Assembly (NCBI GenBank): GCA_045661225.1
Contig: JAZRFF010000026.1
Coordinates: 1-64,000, forward strand
Length of the DNA: 64,000 nt
DNA from: HGM04593 sp045661225
GTDB taxonomy: Bacteria; Bacteroidota; Bacteroidia; Bacteroidales; Bacteroidaceae
Direction: 5' to 3'
This document shows, piece after piece, positions 8,806-18,716 of this stretch. Below the pieces are notes generated by a model. That model searched no databases, was not told the origin of the DNA, and saw only the letters and a program-made list of their open reading frames with translations. The number at the start of each line of letters is the position of its first letter. Within the stretch, counting starts at the first letter, position 1. Both the position numbers and the translations under genes were made by a program.

Positions 8806-9880
8806 CTATCCACTGATTTATTCCACGTTGGTCGGCAATAAAGGCACCGCCAACAACAATATTATCCTTGTAAAACACAGCCGACTGTCCGGGCGTTATC
8901 GCCGACACCTTGTCGTGCAAAGAAAGCAGCCAGCGTCCGTCACCCACAGGACGAGGAGCGTCGCAGGCCACGGGGTGGCTGCGGTAGCGCACACGTACAG
9001 TAAGACCTTGCGGAACTTTATCGACCCACTGTGGCGTTTCAACGAGCAGATGCGAGGTCTGCAACTGTTCTTCGCGCCCCAGCATCACAGTATTCTTTAC
9101 AGCGTTAATCTTAAGCACATAGGCAGGATACCCCAATGCTATACCCAGCCCCTTACGCTGCCCCACCGTGTAGAAAGGGAAACCCGAATGAGTGCCAAGC
9201 ACACGACCTTGCGCATCGACAAAGACACCCCCTGCCAGGCGGGCGTCAATGTCGGGTACCTGTTCGCGCAGGAAATCCCGATAGTCGCCCGGAATAAAAC
9301 AAATTTCCATACTCTCACCATCATCGGCAGCACTCTGCAACCCGCGTTCTTTAAGATATTCGAGCACTTGTGGCTTTTCATACCCGCCTAACGGGAAAAG
9401 CACTCTCGAGAGCTGCGCCTGTGTCAAACGCCACAAGAAGTAACTTTGGTCCTTGCGGTCGTCGTCGCCCGTTACAATGTAATATTTTGCACAACCACCA
9501 GACGACACGCACTCTGTCCTTACATAGTGCCCGGTGGCAATATAGCGACAATCGAGCTTGTCGGCCCACTCTTCGAGCACACTGAATTTCACAAGAGGAT
9601 TGCAATTGACACAAGGGTTAGGCGTCAGCCCCGACAAATAACTATCGACAAAAGGACGCACCACTTTCTCCTTAAATTGCTCGCGTACATCGGCAACGTG
9701 GTGCGGTATACCCATCTTGCGAGCCAACGCTGTTGCTGCTTCAACGGCACGCAGTCCGGCATCACAGGTAACAAGAGTAAGCCCTTCGACCCTGTACCCC
9801 TGTTCAAGCAACATACTGCACACTGCGGTACTGTCTATTCCTCCGCTCATTCCCACAAGAACACTCTTCTCTGCAATCAT
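8795..9880 (-). CDS. mnmA: tRNA-specific 2-thiouridylase MnmA
   Basis: MnmA thiolates U34 of tRNA-Lys, -Glu and -Gln using ATP and sulfur relayed by partner proteins. The 361-residue protein has the PP-loop SGGIDS at 12-17 and a catalytic Cys in NPCVNCN (C90/C93). The second catalytic Cys is C194 in EICFIPGDYRDF, and a C-terminal beta-barrel domain follows. All key residues are present. It heads the minus-strand operon with xseA and xseB and is divergent from the MATE gene. Confidence 0.95.
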   Translation of the reverse strand: MIAEKSVLVGMSGGIDSTAVCSMLLEQGYRVEGLTLVTCDAGLRAVEAATALARKMGIPHHVADVREQFKEKVVRPFVDSYLSGLTPNPCVNCNPLVKFSVLEEWADKLDCRYIATGHYVRTECVSSGGCAKYYIVTGDDDRKDQSYFLWRLTQAQLSRVLFPLGGYEKPQVLEYLKERGLQSAADDGESMEICFIPGDYRDFLREQVPDIDARLAGGVFVDAQGRVLGTHSGFPFYTVGQRKGLGIALGYPAYVLKINAVKNTVMLGREEQLQTSHLLVETPQWVDKVPQGLTVRVRYRSHPVACDAPRPVGDGRWLLSLHDKVSAITPGQSAVFYKDNIVVGGAFIADQRGINQWIDDK

Positions 9881-10063
9881 AAAACTTATTCGGCTTTTCT
9901 TACTCTATCAAAAAAAATTGACTATTTTTGTAACAAAATTCACGTTTTGTACAACGTTCATCACAAAAATGACACGAGCTACAGTCATTCGGTCACACCT
10001 TGCGAAGAGCGTCCTACAAAGGTATATTATTTTTGGAACTATAAAATAGATTTTACGGTTTTT

Positions 10064-11443
10064 ATGAGTAATAAAATAAGGAAAGTACCCACCGAGCTCG
10101 GGACCGAGAATGTCGGCAAGTTGCTTATGCAGTATGCCATTCCGGCAATTATCGCGCAGACAGCCGCATCGCTCTACAATATGATTGACAGTGTCTTTAT
10201 AGGACACATACCCGACGTTGGCGCCGAGGCTATTTCGGGCCTTGCCACCACATTCCCTTTTATGAACCTTTCGGCTGCATTCGGCGCAATGGTTGGAGTT
10301 GGAGGCGCCACACAGTTATCGGTACGTCTCGGACAAAAAGACTATGATTCGGCCAAGCACATATTGGGCAACCTTCTGACGCTTAATATAATCATTGGAG
10401 TTTTATTTGCCGGAATATCGTTGATTTTCCTTGACGACATATTGTTCTTTTTTGGAGCAAGTGAAACGACATTGCCTTTTGCGCGTGATTTTATGGAAAT
10501 TATCCTCTACGGCAACGCAATAACACACCTTTACTTTGGAATAAACGCAGCCTTACGCGCAGCAGGCCACCCCAAGCAGGCGATGTATGCAACAATACTT
10601 ACAGTAATAATGAACATTATTCTTGCTCCGCTATTCATATATGTGTTCGGTTGGGGCATAAGAGGCGCTGCTCTTGCAACTATACTCGCGCAATGCATAA
10701 CACTTATGTGGCAGATAAAATTACTCTCGAACCCCGAAGACTTCCTGCACTTGCAGCGCGGCATATATAAACTAAAAGCCGACATTGTTAAGGGCATACT
10801 AAGTATTGGAATGTCACCGTTCTTCATCAACGCAGCGGGTTGCATAGTAGTGATTATTATAAATAAGGGATTGCGCAACTACGGCGAAAATGGAGATATT
10901 TCCATTGCCGCATACGGAATAGCGAACCGTATGCAGTTCATTTTCGTGATGGTGGTGCTCGGACTGACGCAAGGAATGCAGCCTATCGTGGGTTACAACT
11001 ACGGCGCAAAGCGACACGACAGGGTACGCAAGGCTCTTACACAAACAATCTATTGGGCAACAATAGTAACCACGCTCGGATTTTTAATATGCGAGTTTAT
11101 ACCCGAGGCTGTAGCGCACGCATTTACTACCGAGCCAGCGTTAATAGAGCACGCAGCCTGGGCAATGAGAGTAATGTCGATATTTATGCCTATTATCGGC
11201 TTCCAGCTGGTTACGACAAACTTCTTCCAAAGCATCGGCAAGGTCAATAAATCAATATTCCTTTCACTGACACGACAGGTGCTGCTGTTAATTCCGCTAC
11301 TGCTCATTTTACCCCTTTTCATCGGGGAAAAAGGCGTGTGGTACAGTATGCCTATATCGGACGTTATTGCAGCGATACTCACTGTAATAATGCTTGTCAT
11401 ACAGTTTCGAGAGTGGAAACGCGAGGGTATAAAAACCGAGTAA
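10064..11443 (+). CDS. MATE-family multidrug/Na+ exporter
   Basis: The 459-residue protein has about 12 hydrophobic helices in two pseudo-repeats. The MATE signatures include LLMQYAIPAIIAQTAASLYN at the N-terminus and GMQPIVGYNYGAK in the second half. Members export cationic compounds in exchange for Na+ or H+. The open frame extends far upstream to 9446, but that extension is antisense to mnmA and not protein-like. The ATG at 10064 (MSNKIRKVPTELG) is the natural start. The gene is followed 34 bp later by the kinase-like gene, so co-transcription is possible. Confidence 0.92.
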   Translation: MSNKIRKVPTELGTENVGKLLMQYAIPAIIAQTAASLYNMIDSVFIGHIPDVGAEAISGLATTFPFMNLSAAFGAMVGVGGATQLSVRLGQKDYDSAKHILGNLLTLNIIIGVLFAGISLIFLDDILFFFGASETTLPFARDFMEIILYGNAITHLYFGINAALRAAGHPKQAMYATILTVIMNIILAPLFIYVFGWGIRGAALATILAQCITLMWQIKLLSNPEDFLHLQRGIYKLKADIVKGILSIGMSPFFINAAGCIVVIIINKGLRNYGENGDISIAAYGIANRMQFIFVMVVLGLTQGMQPIVGYNYGAKRHDRVRKALTQTIYWATIVTTLGFLICEFIPEAVAHAFTTEPALIEHAAWAMRVMSIFMPIIGFQLVTTNFFQSIGKVNKSIFLSLTRQVLLLIPLLLILPLFIGEKGVWYSMPISDVIAAILTVIMLVIQFREWKREGIKTE

Positions 11444-11477
11444 AAGACATTTGTGCAATTACACAATACTGAATATT

Positions 11478-12098
11478 ATGAATAATTTTGTAATTTCCAT
11501 AGGCCGGGAATTAGGCAGTGGCGGCAGGGAGATAGCCGAGAAACTTGCAGTACGTCTGGGCATAAAGTATTATGACAAGAAACTGATTGAGATTGCAGCT
11601 ACCGAGAGCGGAATAGACGCATCGGTATTTGCCGATGCCGATGAACGCGAGTCAAGCACTTTTATGGGCAACGTATTCAGCATACACGGCTCAATAACCG
11701 ATATGTTTATGAGCGACAGCTGTATGGGGCTCGACAATCTTTTTGCACTTCAGAGCGAGACCATACGCGACCTCAGCCAACAGGAAAGTTGCATAATTGT
11801 AGGACGTTGCGCCGAATATGTTCTGCGCGAGCACCCCAATATGGCAAGCATATTCATCACAGCTGACTATGAGGAGCGCGTGAAGTATATATGCAAGAAC
11901 GACAATGTTAAGCGCGAGCGTGCCATTGAAATTATCGAGAAGGGCGACAAGCGCCGTCGTCAATATCACGACTACTACACAACCACAAAATGGGGAGTAG
12001 CACGTTGTTACGATCTTTGCGTCAATTCGTCGTGTCTGGGCATTGATGGTACGGTAGAATTCCTGTACAACTACATTAAACAGCGCTTTGCGCTATGA
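11478..12098 (+). CDS. cytidylate kinase-like family protein
   Basis: The 206-residue protein begins MNNFVISIGRELGSGGREIA, a P-loop variant typical of the Cytidylate_kin2 family, and continues with KYYDKKLIEIAA. This family resembles cytidylate kinase and is common in Bacteroidota and Firmicutes, but its substrate is generally unproven. The start at 11478 is preferred over the longer frame from 11451 because the conserved beta strand begins there. Its stop overlaps the start of the next gene by 4 bp (ATGA), indicating translational coupling. Confidence 0.85.
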   Translation: MNNFVISIGRELGSGGREIAEKLAVRLGIKYYDKKLIEIAATESGIDASVFADADERESSTFMGNVFSIHGSITDMFMSDSCMGLDNLFALQSETIRDLSQQESCIIVGRCAEYVLREHPNMASIFITADYEERVKYICKNDNVKRERAIEIIEKGDKRRRQYHDYYTTTKWGVARCYDLCVNSSCLGIDGTVEFLYNYIKQRFAL

Positions 12099-12598
12099 AA
12101 CGCATAGGATTGCTTTCGGACACACATAGCTGTTGGGACGACAAGTACCTGCTGCACTTTGCCGATTGCGACGAAATTTGGCACGCCGGCGATATTGGCA
12201 GCGAAGTTATCATAGACCATTTAGAGGCACACTGTCCCGTGCGCGCTGTATGCGGAAACATTGACGGGGCTGTAATAAGAAGACGTTTCGGCGAGGTACT
12301 CAGGTTCAGGACAGAAGAGTGCAACGTAATTATGACACACATAGGCGGATACCCCGGTAAATATGCCCCAACAGTACGCAACATAATCTACAATGAACGC
12401 CCGCAACTATTTATATCGGGACACTCGCACATACTTAAAGTAATGTACGATAAAAATGTCGGGTGCCTGCACATAAATCCGGGCGCTGCAGGGCGCCAAG
12501 GTTGGCAACAGGTACGCACGCTTGTAAAGTTCGTCATCGATGGTAAGGAGATTAAGGAACTTGAAATTATAGAGCTTGGCAGCCCTGCTGCTTTCTGA
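12095..12598 (+). CDS. YfcE/MJ0936-type metallophosphoesterase
   Basis: The 167-residue protein is a small calcineurin-like phosphoesterase. It shows the metal-binding motifs LLSDTH, WHAGDIGS, VCGNID, MTHIGG and SGHSHI in order. Relatives hydrolyse phosphodiesters with Mn2+, but the cellular substrate is usually unknown. The start codon overlaps the stop of the upstream kinase-like gene. About 200 bp of non-coding sequence holding the mutAB promoter follows. Confidence 0.92.
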   Translation: MKRIGLLSDTHSCWDDKYLLHFADCDEIWHAGDIGSEVIIDHLEAHCPVRAVCGNIDGAVIRRRFGEVLRFRTEECNVIMTHIGGYPGKYAPTVRNIIYNERPQLFISGHSHILKVMYDKNVGCLHINPGAAGRQGWQQVRTLVKFVIDGKEIKELEIIELGSPAAF

Positions 12599-12715
12599 AA
12601 ATTATCACAGCACAGACAATCATAATATAGCAATAATCTTTCTGCAAGGAGACTGTTTGTCACTTACCGCAATAAGCAATGTGCCGAAAAAAGAGAATAG
12701 TTTTCTATATCTTTT

Positions 12716-12748
12716 TTTGCTTTATTCAAATTTAATTGTGTAAGTTTG
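12716..12748 (+). promoter_or_regulatory. Bacteroidota-type promoter for mutAB
   Basis: TTTG at 12716-12719, 21 nt, then TAAGTTTG at 12741-12748 matches the -33/-7 consensus. The mutA start is 57 nt downstream. No cobalamin-riboswitch-like structure was recognised in this leader. Confidence 0.75.
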
Positions 12749-12805
12749 CTAATGAAATAGCAACGACCGTCCAACGACGGTACAATTCTACAAAAACTCT
12801 ACATT

Positions 12806-14653
12806 ATGCATAACGAGAAAGAGAGGCTTTTTAGCGAATTTCCACCCGTAACATCAGAAGAGTGGAAGAGCAAGATTATCGAGGACCTGAAAGGTGCCGA
12901 TTATGACAAAAAAATGATTTGGAAAAGCGACGAAGGTTTCAACGTAAACCCATTCTATCGTAAAGAGGATTTGCCCGAGAGCCACGCGAACAGTCGTCCC
13001 GGAGAGTTTCCTTTCACTAGAGGCAACAAAGAGAGCAACGAATGGTTTATTCGTCAGGCAATAGATGCCCACTGCCCTATCGAGGCCAACAAAAAGGCTA
13101 AAAAGATGATTGCCGACGGAGTAACAGCAATCTTGTTCAATATTAAAGGAGCAACTCTCACGCACGAATATCTGTCAACACTATTGGAAGGTGTCGATGC
13201 CGCAAAAACAGAACTAAACTTTAACGTTTGCGCCGGCAAGGCTGTTATCTTTGCAACGATGCTTGCCGGATATTACAAGGAGTACGGTTACGACCTCTCA
13301 CAGCTGCGCGGAACAATAGAATATGACCCCTTAGGCAAAGAATTGTTCAATGGAAAAATTATCGACAACTACGTCGACACCATAAAAAGTCTGATAGAGG
13401 CGCTTGACGAACTTCCCAAGTACCGTTGCGTTGTAGTCAGCAGCACGAATCTGTGCAACGCAGGCGCTTACATCACGCAAGAGCTTGCCTATGCCCTTGC
13501 GTGGGGAAACGAATACCTCAATTGCATAACCCAAGCCGGTGTACCGGCAGACAAGGCCGCCAAACGCATAAAATTCAATATGGGAATCTCGAGCAATTTC
13601 TTTATGGAGATTGCGAAATTCCGCGCGGCACGAATGCTGTGGGCAAAGATTGTAAAGCAGTACGAGCCTAAGTGCGAGTGCGCTTGCAAGATGATTATAC
13701 ACGCCGAAACGTCAGGGTTCAACCTCACGCTGTTCGACCCTTATGTCAATATGCTCCGCACACAAACCGAGGCAATGAGTGCTGCAATTGCAGGAGTCGA
13801 AGCCATTACCGTAACGCCATACGATTCGGTATATGAAACCCCTACGGCATTCGCCGAGCGCATTGCCAAGAACCAGCAGCTTATATTAAAACACGAAAGT
13901 CATCTTGACAAGGTAACCGACCCCGCAGGCGGTTCATACTACATAGAAAGCCTTACAGCCTCCATTGCCCAAGAGGCCTGGAAGCTATTCCTTGCCATTG
14001 AAGAGAACGGAGGATTCCACAAGGCTATAAAGGAGGGGGTAATAAAGCACGAAATTGAGGCGGCAGGCAACAATCGACGCACAGCGCTCGCCAAGCGTAA
14101 GGAGATTCTGCTTGGCACGAACCAGTACCCCGGTTTCGAGGAGAAAAGCGAAGGACACCGTCCGCTGGCCAATAGTTGCAGCTGCGGTTGCCACAACAAC
14201 GAAAGTTCCAACACCATCGAAGCACGCCGACTGGGCGAGGAGTTTGAGCAGTTACGCATAAAGACCGAGGAGAGCGGACGCCGTCCAAAGGCATTTATGC
14301 TTACAATAGGTAACCTTGCAATGCGTCAGGCAAGAGCACAATTCTCTTGCAATTTCCTTGCAGCTGCTGGTTACGAAGTTATTGACAATCTGGGATTCAA
14401 CAGCGTCGACGAAGGTGTAACGGCAGCTATGGAGGCAAAGGCCGATATTGTAGTCATCTGCTCGAGCGACGACGAGTACGCCGAATATGCAATTCCCGCA
14501 TTCAAGGCTGTAAACGGCAACGCAATATTCATTGTAGCCGGCGCACCCGCTTGCTCCGACGAATTGAAAGCTGCCGGAATTGAGAATTTTATACACGTGA
14601 GAGTAAATGTGCTCGAGACGCTCAAGGCGCTGAACACAAAGTTAGGCATTTAA
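12806..14653 (+). CDS. mutA: methylmalonyl-CoA mutase small (beta) subunit
   Basis: MutA is the non-catalytic partner of MutB in the mutase that interconverts succinyl-CoA and methylmalonyl-CoA on the route to propionate. The 615-residue protein has a TIM-barrel-like N-terminal domain and a degenerate C-terminal cobalamin domain (about 490-615) without the DxHxxG motif, as expected for this subunit. The linker holds a C-x-C-x-C-H cluster at 458-463 that I do not recognise as a family hallmark. mutB starts 15 bp later. Confidence 0.95.
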   Translation: MHNEKERLFSEFPPVTSEEWKSKIIEDLKGADYDKKMIWKSDEGFNVNPFYRKEDLPESHANSRPGEFPFTRGNKESNEWFIRQAIDAHCPIEANKKAKKMIADGVTAILFNIKGATLTHEYLSTLLEGVDAAKTELNFNVCAGKAVIFATMLAGYYKEYGYDLSQLRGTIEYDPLGKELFNGKIIDNYVDTIKSLIEALDELPKYRCVVVSSTNLCNAGAYITQELAYALAWGNEYLNCITQAGVPADKAAKRIKFNMGISSNFFMEIAKFRAARMLWAKIVKQYEPKCECACKMIIHAETSGFNLTLFDPYVNMLRTQTEAMSAAIAGVEAITVTPYDSVYETPTAFAERIAKNQQLILKHESHLDKVTDPAGGSYYIESLTASIAQEAWKLFLAIEENGGFHKAIKEGVIKHEIEAAGNNRRTALAKRKEILLGTNQYPGFEEKSEGHRPLANSCSCGCHNNESSNTIEARRLGEEFEQLRIKTEESGRRPKAFMLTIGNLAMRQARAQFSCNFLAAAGYEVIDNLGFNSVDEGVTAAMEAKADIVVICSSDDEYAEYAIPAFKAVNGNAIFIVAGAPACSDELKAAGIENFIHVRVNVLETLKALNTKLGI

Positions 14654-14668
14654 CCACAGAGCAAGAGT

Positions 14669-16801
14669 ATGAGAAAAGATTTCAGAAATATAGACATATT
14701 CGCCGCTACAACACAAAACGGCGTAAAGAACACAGGTAACGAAAAAGTTTGGGAAACCCCTGAGCAGATTGCCGTCAAGCCCGTTTACACAGCCGAGGAC
14801 CTTAAAGAGATGGAGCATCTGGACTATGCAGCCGGACTGCCGCCATTCTTGCGCGGCCCCTACTCTATGATGTATACATTCCGTCCTTGGACCATCAGAC
14901 AGTATGCAGGATTCTCGACCGCCGAGGAGAGCAACGCATTCTATCGCCGCAATCTTGCATCGGGACAGAAAGGCTTGTCGGTAGCTTTCGACCTTCCCAC
15001 TCACAGAGGCTACAACCCCGACAATGAGCGAGTGGTTGGAGACGTCGGCAAAGCCGGAGTGTCAATCTGTTGTATGGAGAATATGGAACAACTTTTCGAC
15101 GGAATTCCGCTTAATAAAATGTCAGTGTCAATGACAATGAACGGAGCCGTACTCCCGGTGCTTGCATTCTACATAAACGCAGCGCTTGAACAGGGAGCAA
15201 AACTCGAAGAGATGTCCGGTACCATACAGAACGACATTCTCAAAGAGTTTATGGTGCGTAACACTTATATTTACCCACCGGCGTTCTCTATGCGCATTAT
15301 AGGCGATATTTTCGCCTACACATCGCAAAAAATGCCTAAGTTCAACTCAATATCAATATCGGGGTATCATATGCAAGAGGCTGGAGCATCGGCCGACATT
15401 GAACTTGCATACACCCTTGCCGACGGTCTTGAGTATGTACGCACCGGAGTAGAAGCCGGGATAGACATCGACGCCTTTGCACCGCGATTGTCTTTCTTCT
15501 GGGGCATAGGTATGAACCCATTTATGGAGATTGCCAAGATGCGCGCTGCACGTATGTTGTGGGCAAAGATTATAAAAAAGTTCAACCCAAAGAATTCAAA
15601 ATCGATGGCGTTGCGCACCCACTGTCAGACATCGGGCTGGTCGCTCACGGAACAAGACCCGTTCAACAACATCGGTCGTACGGTCATTGAAGCAATGTCT
15701 GCGGCAATGGGACACACCCAATCGCTGCACACCAATGCCCTTGACGAAGCTATTGCGTTACCGACAGACTTTTCGGCACGAATCGCTCGCAACACGCAGA
15801 TTTACTTGCAGGAAGAGACCAACATCTGCCGCGTAATTGACCCCTGGGGCGGTTCATATTATGTAGAAAGCCTCACTAAAGAGATTGCCGACAGAGCGTG
15901 GAAGCTTATTCAAGAGATTGAAGAACTTGGCGGAATGGCTAAAGCTATTGAAACCGGAATACCCAAGATGCGCATCGAGGAGGCTGCCGCACGCACACAG
16001 GCACGTATAGACAGCGGGCGACAGATAATAGTGGGCACTAACGCCTACACCCTTGACGAGGAGGAACCGATAGACATTCTCGAGATTGACAACACCGCTG
16101 TCCGCAACGAACAAGTTGAGACCATAGCGCGTAACCGCGCTTCACGAAACGAAGAAGCAGTCAAGAGCGCACTTAAAAAGATTACCGAATATGCAGCCAC
16201 CGGCGAAGGCAACCTTCTTGAAGCAGCGGTGGAGGCAGCGCACGTCCGCGCAACCCTTGGAGAAATTTCCGACGCTTGCGAAGAGGTGGCAGGACGTTAT
16301 AAAGCAACTATAAGAACAATATCCGGCGTGTATTCAGCAGAAAGCAGAAACGACGAGACTTTCGAGAAAGCTTGTCGATTGACAGAAGAGTTTGCACAAA
16401 GAGAGGGACGTCGTCCCCGAGTTATGATTGCCAAGATGGGACAGGACGGTCACGACCGAGGCGCAAAGGTTGTTGCGACGGGTTACGCCGACTGTGGCTT
16501 TGATGTAGATATGGGAATATTGTTCCAGACACCGGCCGAAGTAGCCCGCCAGGCTATTGAGAACGACGTACACATTGTAGGTGTCTCGTCTCTTGCCGCA
16601 GGACATAAGACGCTTGTACCGCAGCTCATCGAGGAGCTCGAGAAGGCCGGACGCAGTGACATTCTGGTCTGTGCCGGCGGCGTGATACCTGCACAAGATT
16701 ACGAATTCTTATACAGGGCAGGAGTTGTTGGAATATTCGGCCCTGGAACAAGCGTAGCAAAGGCTGCGTGCGAACTTATGAGTGTACTGCTCGATAAATA
16801 A
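14669..16801 (+). CDS. mutB: methylmalonyl-CoA mutase large (alpha) catalytic subunit
   Basis: MutB holds adenosylcobalamin and carries out the radical rearrangement of succinyl-CoA and (R)-methylmalonyl-CoA in the propionate pathway. The 710-residue protein has the substrate TIM barrel (with FLRGPYSMMYTFRPWTIRQY) and a C-terminal flavodoxin-like B12 domain. The cobalamin-ligating motif D593-G-H595-D-R-G598 lies within GQDGHDRGAKVV. Length and motifs are normal. It is co-transcribed with mutA. Confidence 0.97.
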   Translation: MRKDFRNIDIFAATTQNGVKNTGNEKVWETPEQIAVKPVYTAEDLKEMEHLDYAAGLPPFLRGPYSMMYTFRPWTIRQYAGFSTAEESNAFYRRNLASGQKGLSVAFDLPTHRGYNPDNERVVGDVGKAGVSICCMENMEQLFDGIPLNKMSVSMTMNGAVLPVLAFYINAALEQGAKLEEMSGTIQNDILKEFMVRNTYIYPPAFSMRIIGDIFAYTSQKMPKFNSISISGYHMQEAGASADIELAYTLADGLEYVRTGVEAGIDIDAFAPRLSFFWGIGMNPFMEIAKMRAARMLWAKIIKKFNPKNSKSMALRTHCQTSGWSLTEQDPFNNIGRTVIEAMSAAMGHTQSLHTNALDEAIALPTDFSARIARNTQIYLQEETNICRVIDPWGGSYYVESLTKEIADRAWKLIQEIEELGGMAKAIETGIPKMRIEEAAARTQARIDSGRQIIVGTNAYTLDEEEPIDILEIDNTAVRNEQVETIARNRASRNEEAVKSALKKITEYAATGEGNLLEAAVEAAHVRATLGEISDACEEVAGRYKATIRTISGVYSAESRNDETFEKACRLTEEFAQREGRRPRVMIAKMGQDGHDRGAKVVATGYADCGFDVDMGILFQTPAEVARQAIENDVHIVGVSSLAAGHKTLVPQLIEELEKAGRSDILVCAGGVIPAQDYEFLYRAGVVGIFGPGTSVAKAACELMSVLLDK

Positions 16802-16840
16802 ATATAAATAACACCAAACACTGCCAACCGATAAACTACA

Positions 16841-18619
16841 ATGATTGTCTGTATAGCCGAGAAGCCGAGCGTTGCAAAAGAGATTGCTGATATTTTGGGA
16901 GCGAGAAGCCGACACGACGGTTTCTACGAGGGTAACGGATACCAAGTAACGTGGACTTTCGGTCACTTATGCACACTCAAGGAACCGAACGACTACACCC
17001 CGATGTGGCAGCGATGGAGCCTGAGCAGTCTGCCGATGATACCCCCAAGATTCGGCATCAAACTCATTGACGACAAGGGTATAGAGAAACAATTTGCCAT
17101 AATCGAGAAGCTTATGCAGGCTGCCGACCTGATTGTCAACTGTGGCGATGCCGGACAGGAAGGAGAACTCATACAACGATGGGTAATGCAGAGAGCACAA
17201 GCAAAATGTCCTGTAAAGCGTCTGTGGGTGTCGTCACTTACCGAAGAGGCCATTCGCGAAGGATTCGCGACCCTGAAGGACCAGGCAGAATACCAGCCAC
17301 TCTATGAGGCCGGGCTCAGCCGCGCCATTGGCGACTGGCTGTTGGGAATGAACGCCACAAGGCTATACACGCTCAAGTATGGCAAGAACCGTCAGGTGCT
17401 CTCCATCGGACGTGTACAGACCCCGACACTGGCACTTATTGTAAAGCGCCACCTTGAGATACAGAATTTCGTTCCGCAGCCCTATTGGGAATTAAAGACC
17501 ACCTACCGCGACACAATTTTCGGGGTTACCGAAGGACGTTACGACAGTGAGGAGAAAGGCCGCGAGGCGCTTGAGAAAATTACCGGGCAACCATTTACCG
17601 TCACAAGCGTTACAGCAAAAAAAGGCACCGAGCTTCCACCGCGGCTATATGACCTTACATCGTTGCAGGTCGATTGCAACAAGAAATTCGGTCTTTCGGC
17701 CGACGTGACGCTACAGACTATCCAATCACTATACGAGAAAAAGATTACGACCTACCCGCGTGTCGACACAACCTATCTGAGCGACGACATATACCCCAAG
17801 TGTGCAGCCATTCTCAAAGGACTGCGCGACTACCAGCCGCTGATAGTGCCACTGTCAGGCAAGCCACTTATAAAATCAAAAAAAGTATTCGACAACAAGA
17901 AAGTAACAGACCACCACGCCATTATACCGACAGGAGTCTACCCGCAAGGACTAACCGACCTTGAAAAGAAAGTCTACGACCTTGTAGCACGTCACTTCAT
18001 TGCCATTTTCTACCCCGACTGCAAGTTCAGCACAACCACAGTTCTTGGCGAAAGTGCAGGAGTAAAATTCAAAGCCACAGGAAAAGAGATTACCGAGCAA
18101 GGGTGGCGCGTGGTTTTTGCCGGAGAGCCTGCTGATGAGAAGGACGGCGAAAAAGAGAACTTACTACCCTCATTCAGCGAGGGAGAGAGCGGCGAACACA
18201 CCCCCGGCCTCGCCGAAAAATGGACACAGCCACCCAAGCCATACACCGAGGCAACCTTGCTGCGCGCAATGGAGACTGCCGGAAAATTAGTCGACAACGA
18301 AGAGCTGCGCGAGGCTATGAAAGAGAACGGCATAGGACGTCCGTCGACACGCGCAGCCATTATTGAAACACTTTACAAGCGTAACTACATACGCAAAGAG
18401 AAGAAGAACATTGCTGCAACCCCTACAGGAATAGAGCTTGTAGGGCTTATACAGAATGAATTACTCAAAAGCGCCGAACTTACAGGACAATGGGAAAAGA
18501 AGTTACGCGACATTGAGAAACGTCAGTACGAAGCAAAAAGGTTCATTGACGAATTGAAGATTATGCTCCACGAGGTTGTCAACGACGTACTGCGCGACAA
18601 CAACAGTATGAAAGTGTAA
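16841..18619 (+). CDS. topB: type IA DNA topoisomerase, TopB/topoisomerase III class
   Basis: Topoisomerase III passes single DNA strands through transient nicks and resolves linked recombination or replication intermediates. The 592-residue protein starts with the Toprim domain (MIVCIAEKPSVAKEIA). It has the IGRVQTPTL segment and the active-site tyrosine Y305 in TTYPRVDTTYLS. It ends soon after the KRFIDELK segment and has no C-terminal zinc-ribbon, so it is shorter than many TopB proteins. No frameshift is visible; the short form seems native. It starts 39 bp after mutB. Confidence 0.92.
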   Translation: MIVCIAEKPSVAKEIADILGARSRHDGFYEGNGYQVTWTFGHLCTLKEPNDYTPMWQRWSLSSLPMIPPRFGIKLIDDKGIEKQFAIIEKLMQAADLIVNCGDAGQEGELIQRWVMQRAQAKCPVKRLWVSSLTEEAIREGFATLKDQAEYQPLYEAGLSRAIGDWLLGMNATRLYTLKYGKNRQVLSIGRVQTPTLALIVKRHLEIQNFVPQPYWELKTTYRDTIFGVTEGRYDSEEKGREALEKITGQPFTVTSVTAKKGTELPPRLYDLTSLQVDCNKKFGLSADVTLQTIQSLYEKKITTYPRVDTTYLSDDIYPKCAAILKGLRDYQPLIVPLSGKPLIKSKKVFDNKKVTDHHAIIPTGVYPQGLTDLEKKVYDLVARHFIAIFYPDCKFSTTTVLGESAGVKFKATGKEITEQGWRVVFAGEPADEKDGEKENLLPSFSEGESGEHTPGLAEKWTQPPKPYTEATLLRAMETAGKLVDNEELREAMKENGIGRPSTRAAIIETLYKRNYIRKEKKNIAATPTGIELVGLIQNELLKSAELTGQWEKKLRDIEKRQYEAKRFIDELKIMLHEVVNDVLRDNNSMKV

Positions 18620-18716
18620 AGACCGCAAGACACATACACCCGGCTAATAAAAAAAACACCTTGTTATATAATAAAGAGAGAGTTTGTTAGTTATAATATA
18701 ACTGACAATATTTTTT

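Noticed and set aside
9446..10063. Upstream extension of the MATE open frame by about 206 codons
   Set aside because: It is antisense to mnmA and lacks protein-like character; the MATE domain starts at ATG 10064.
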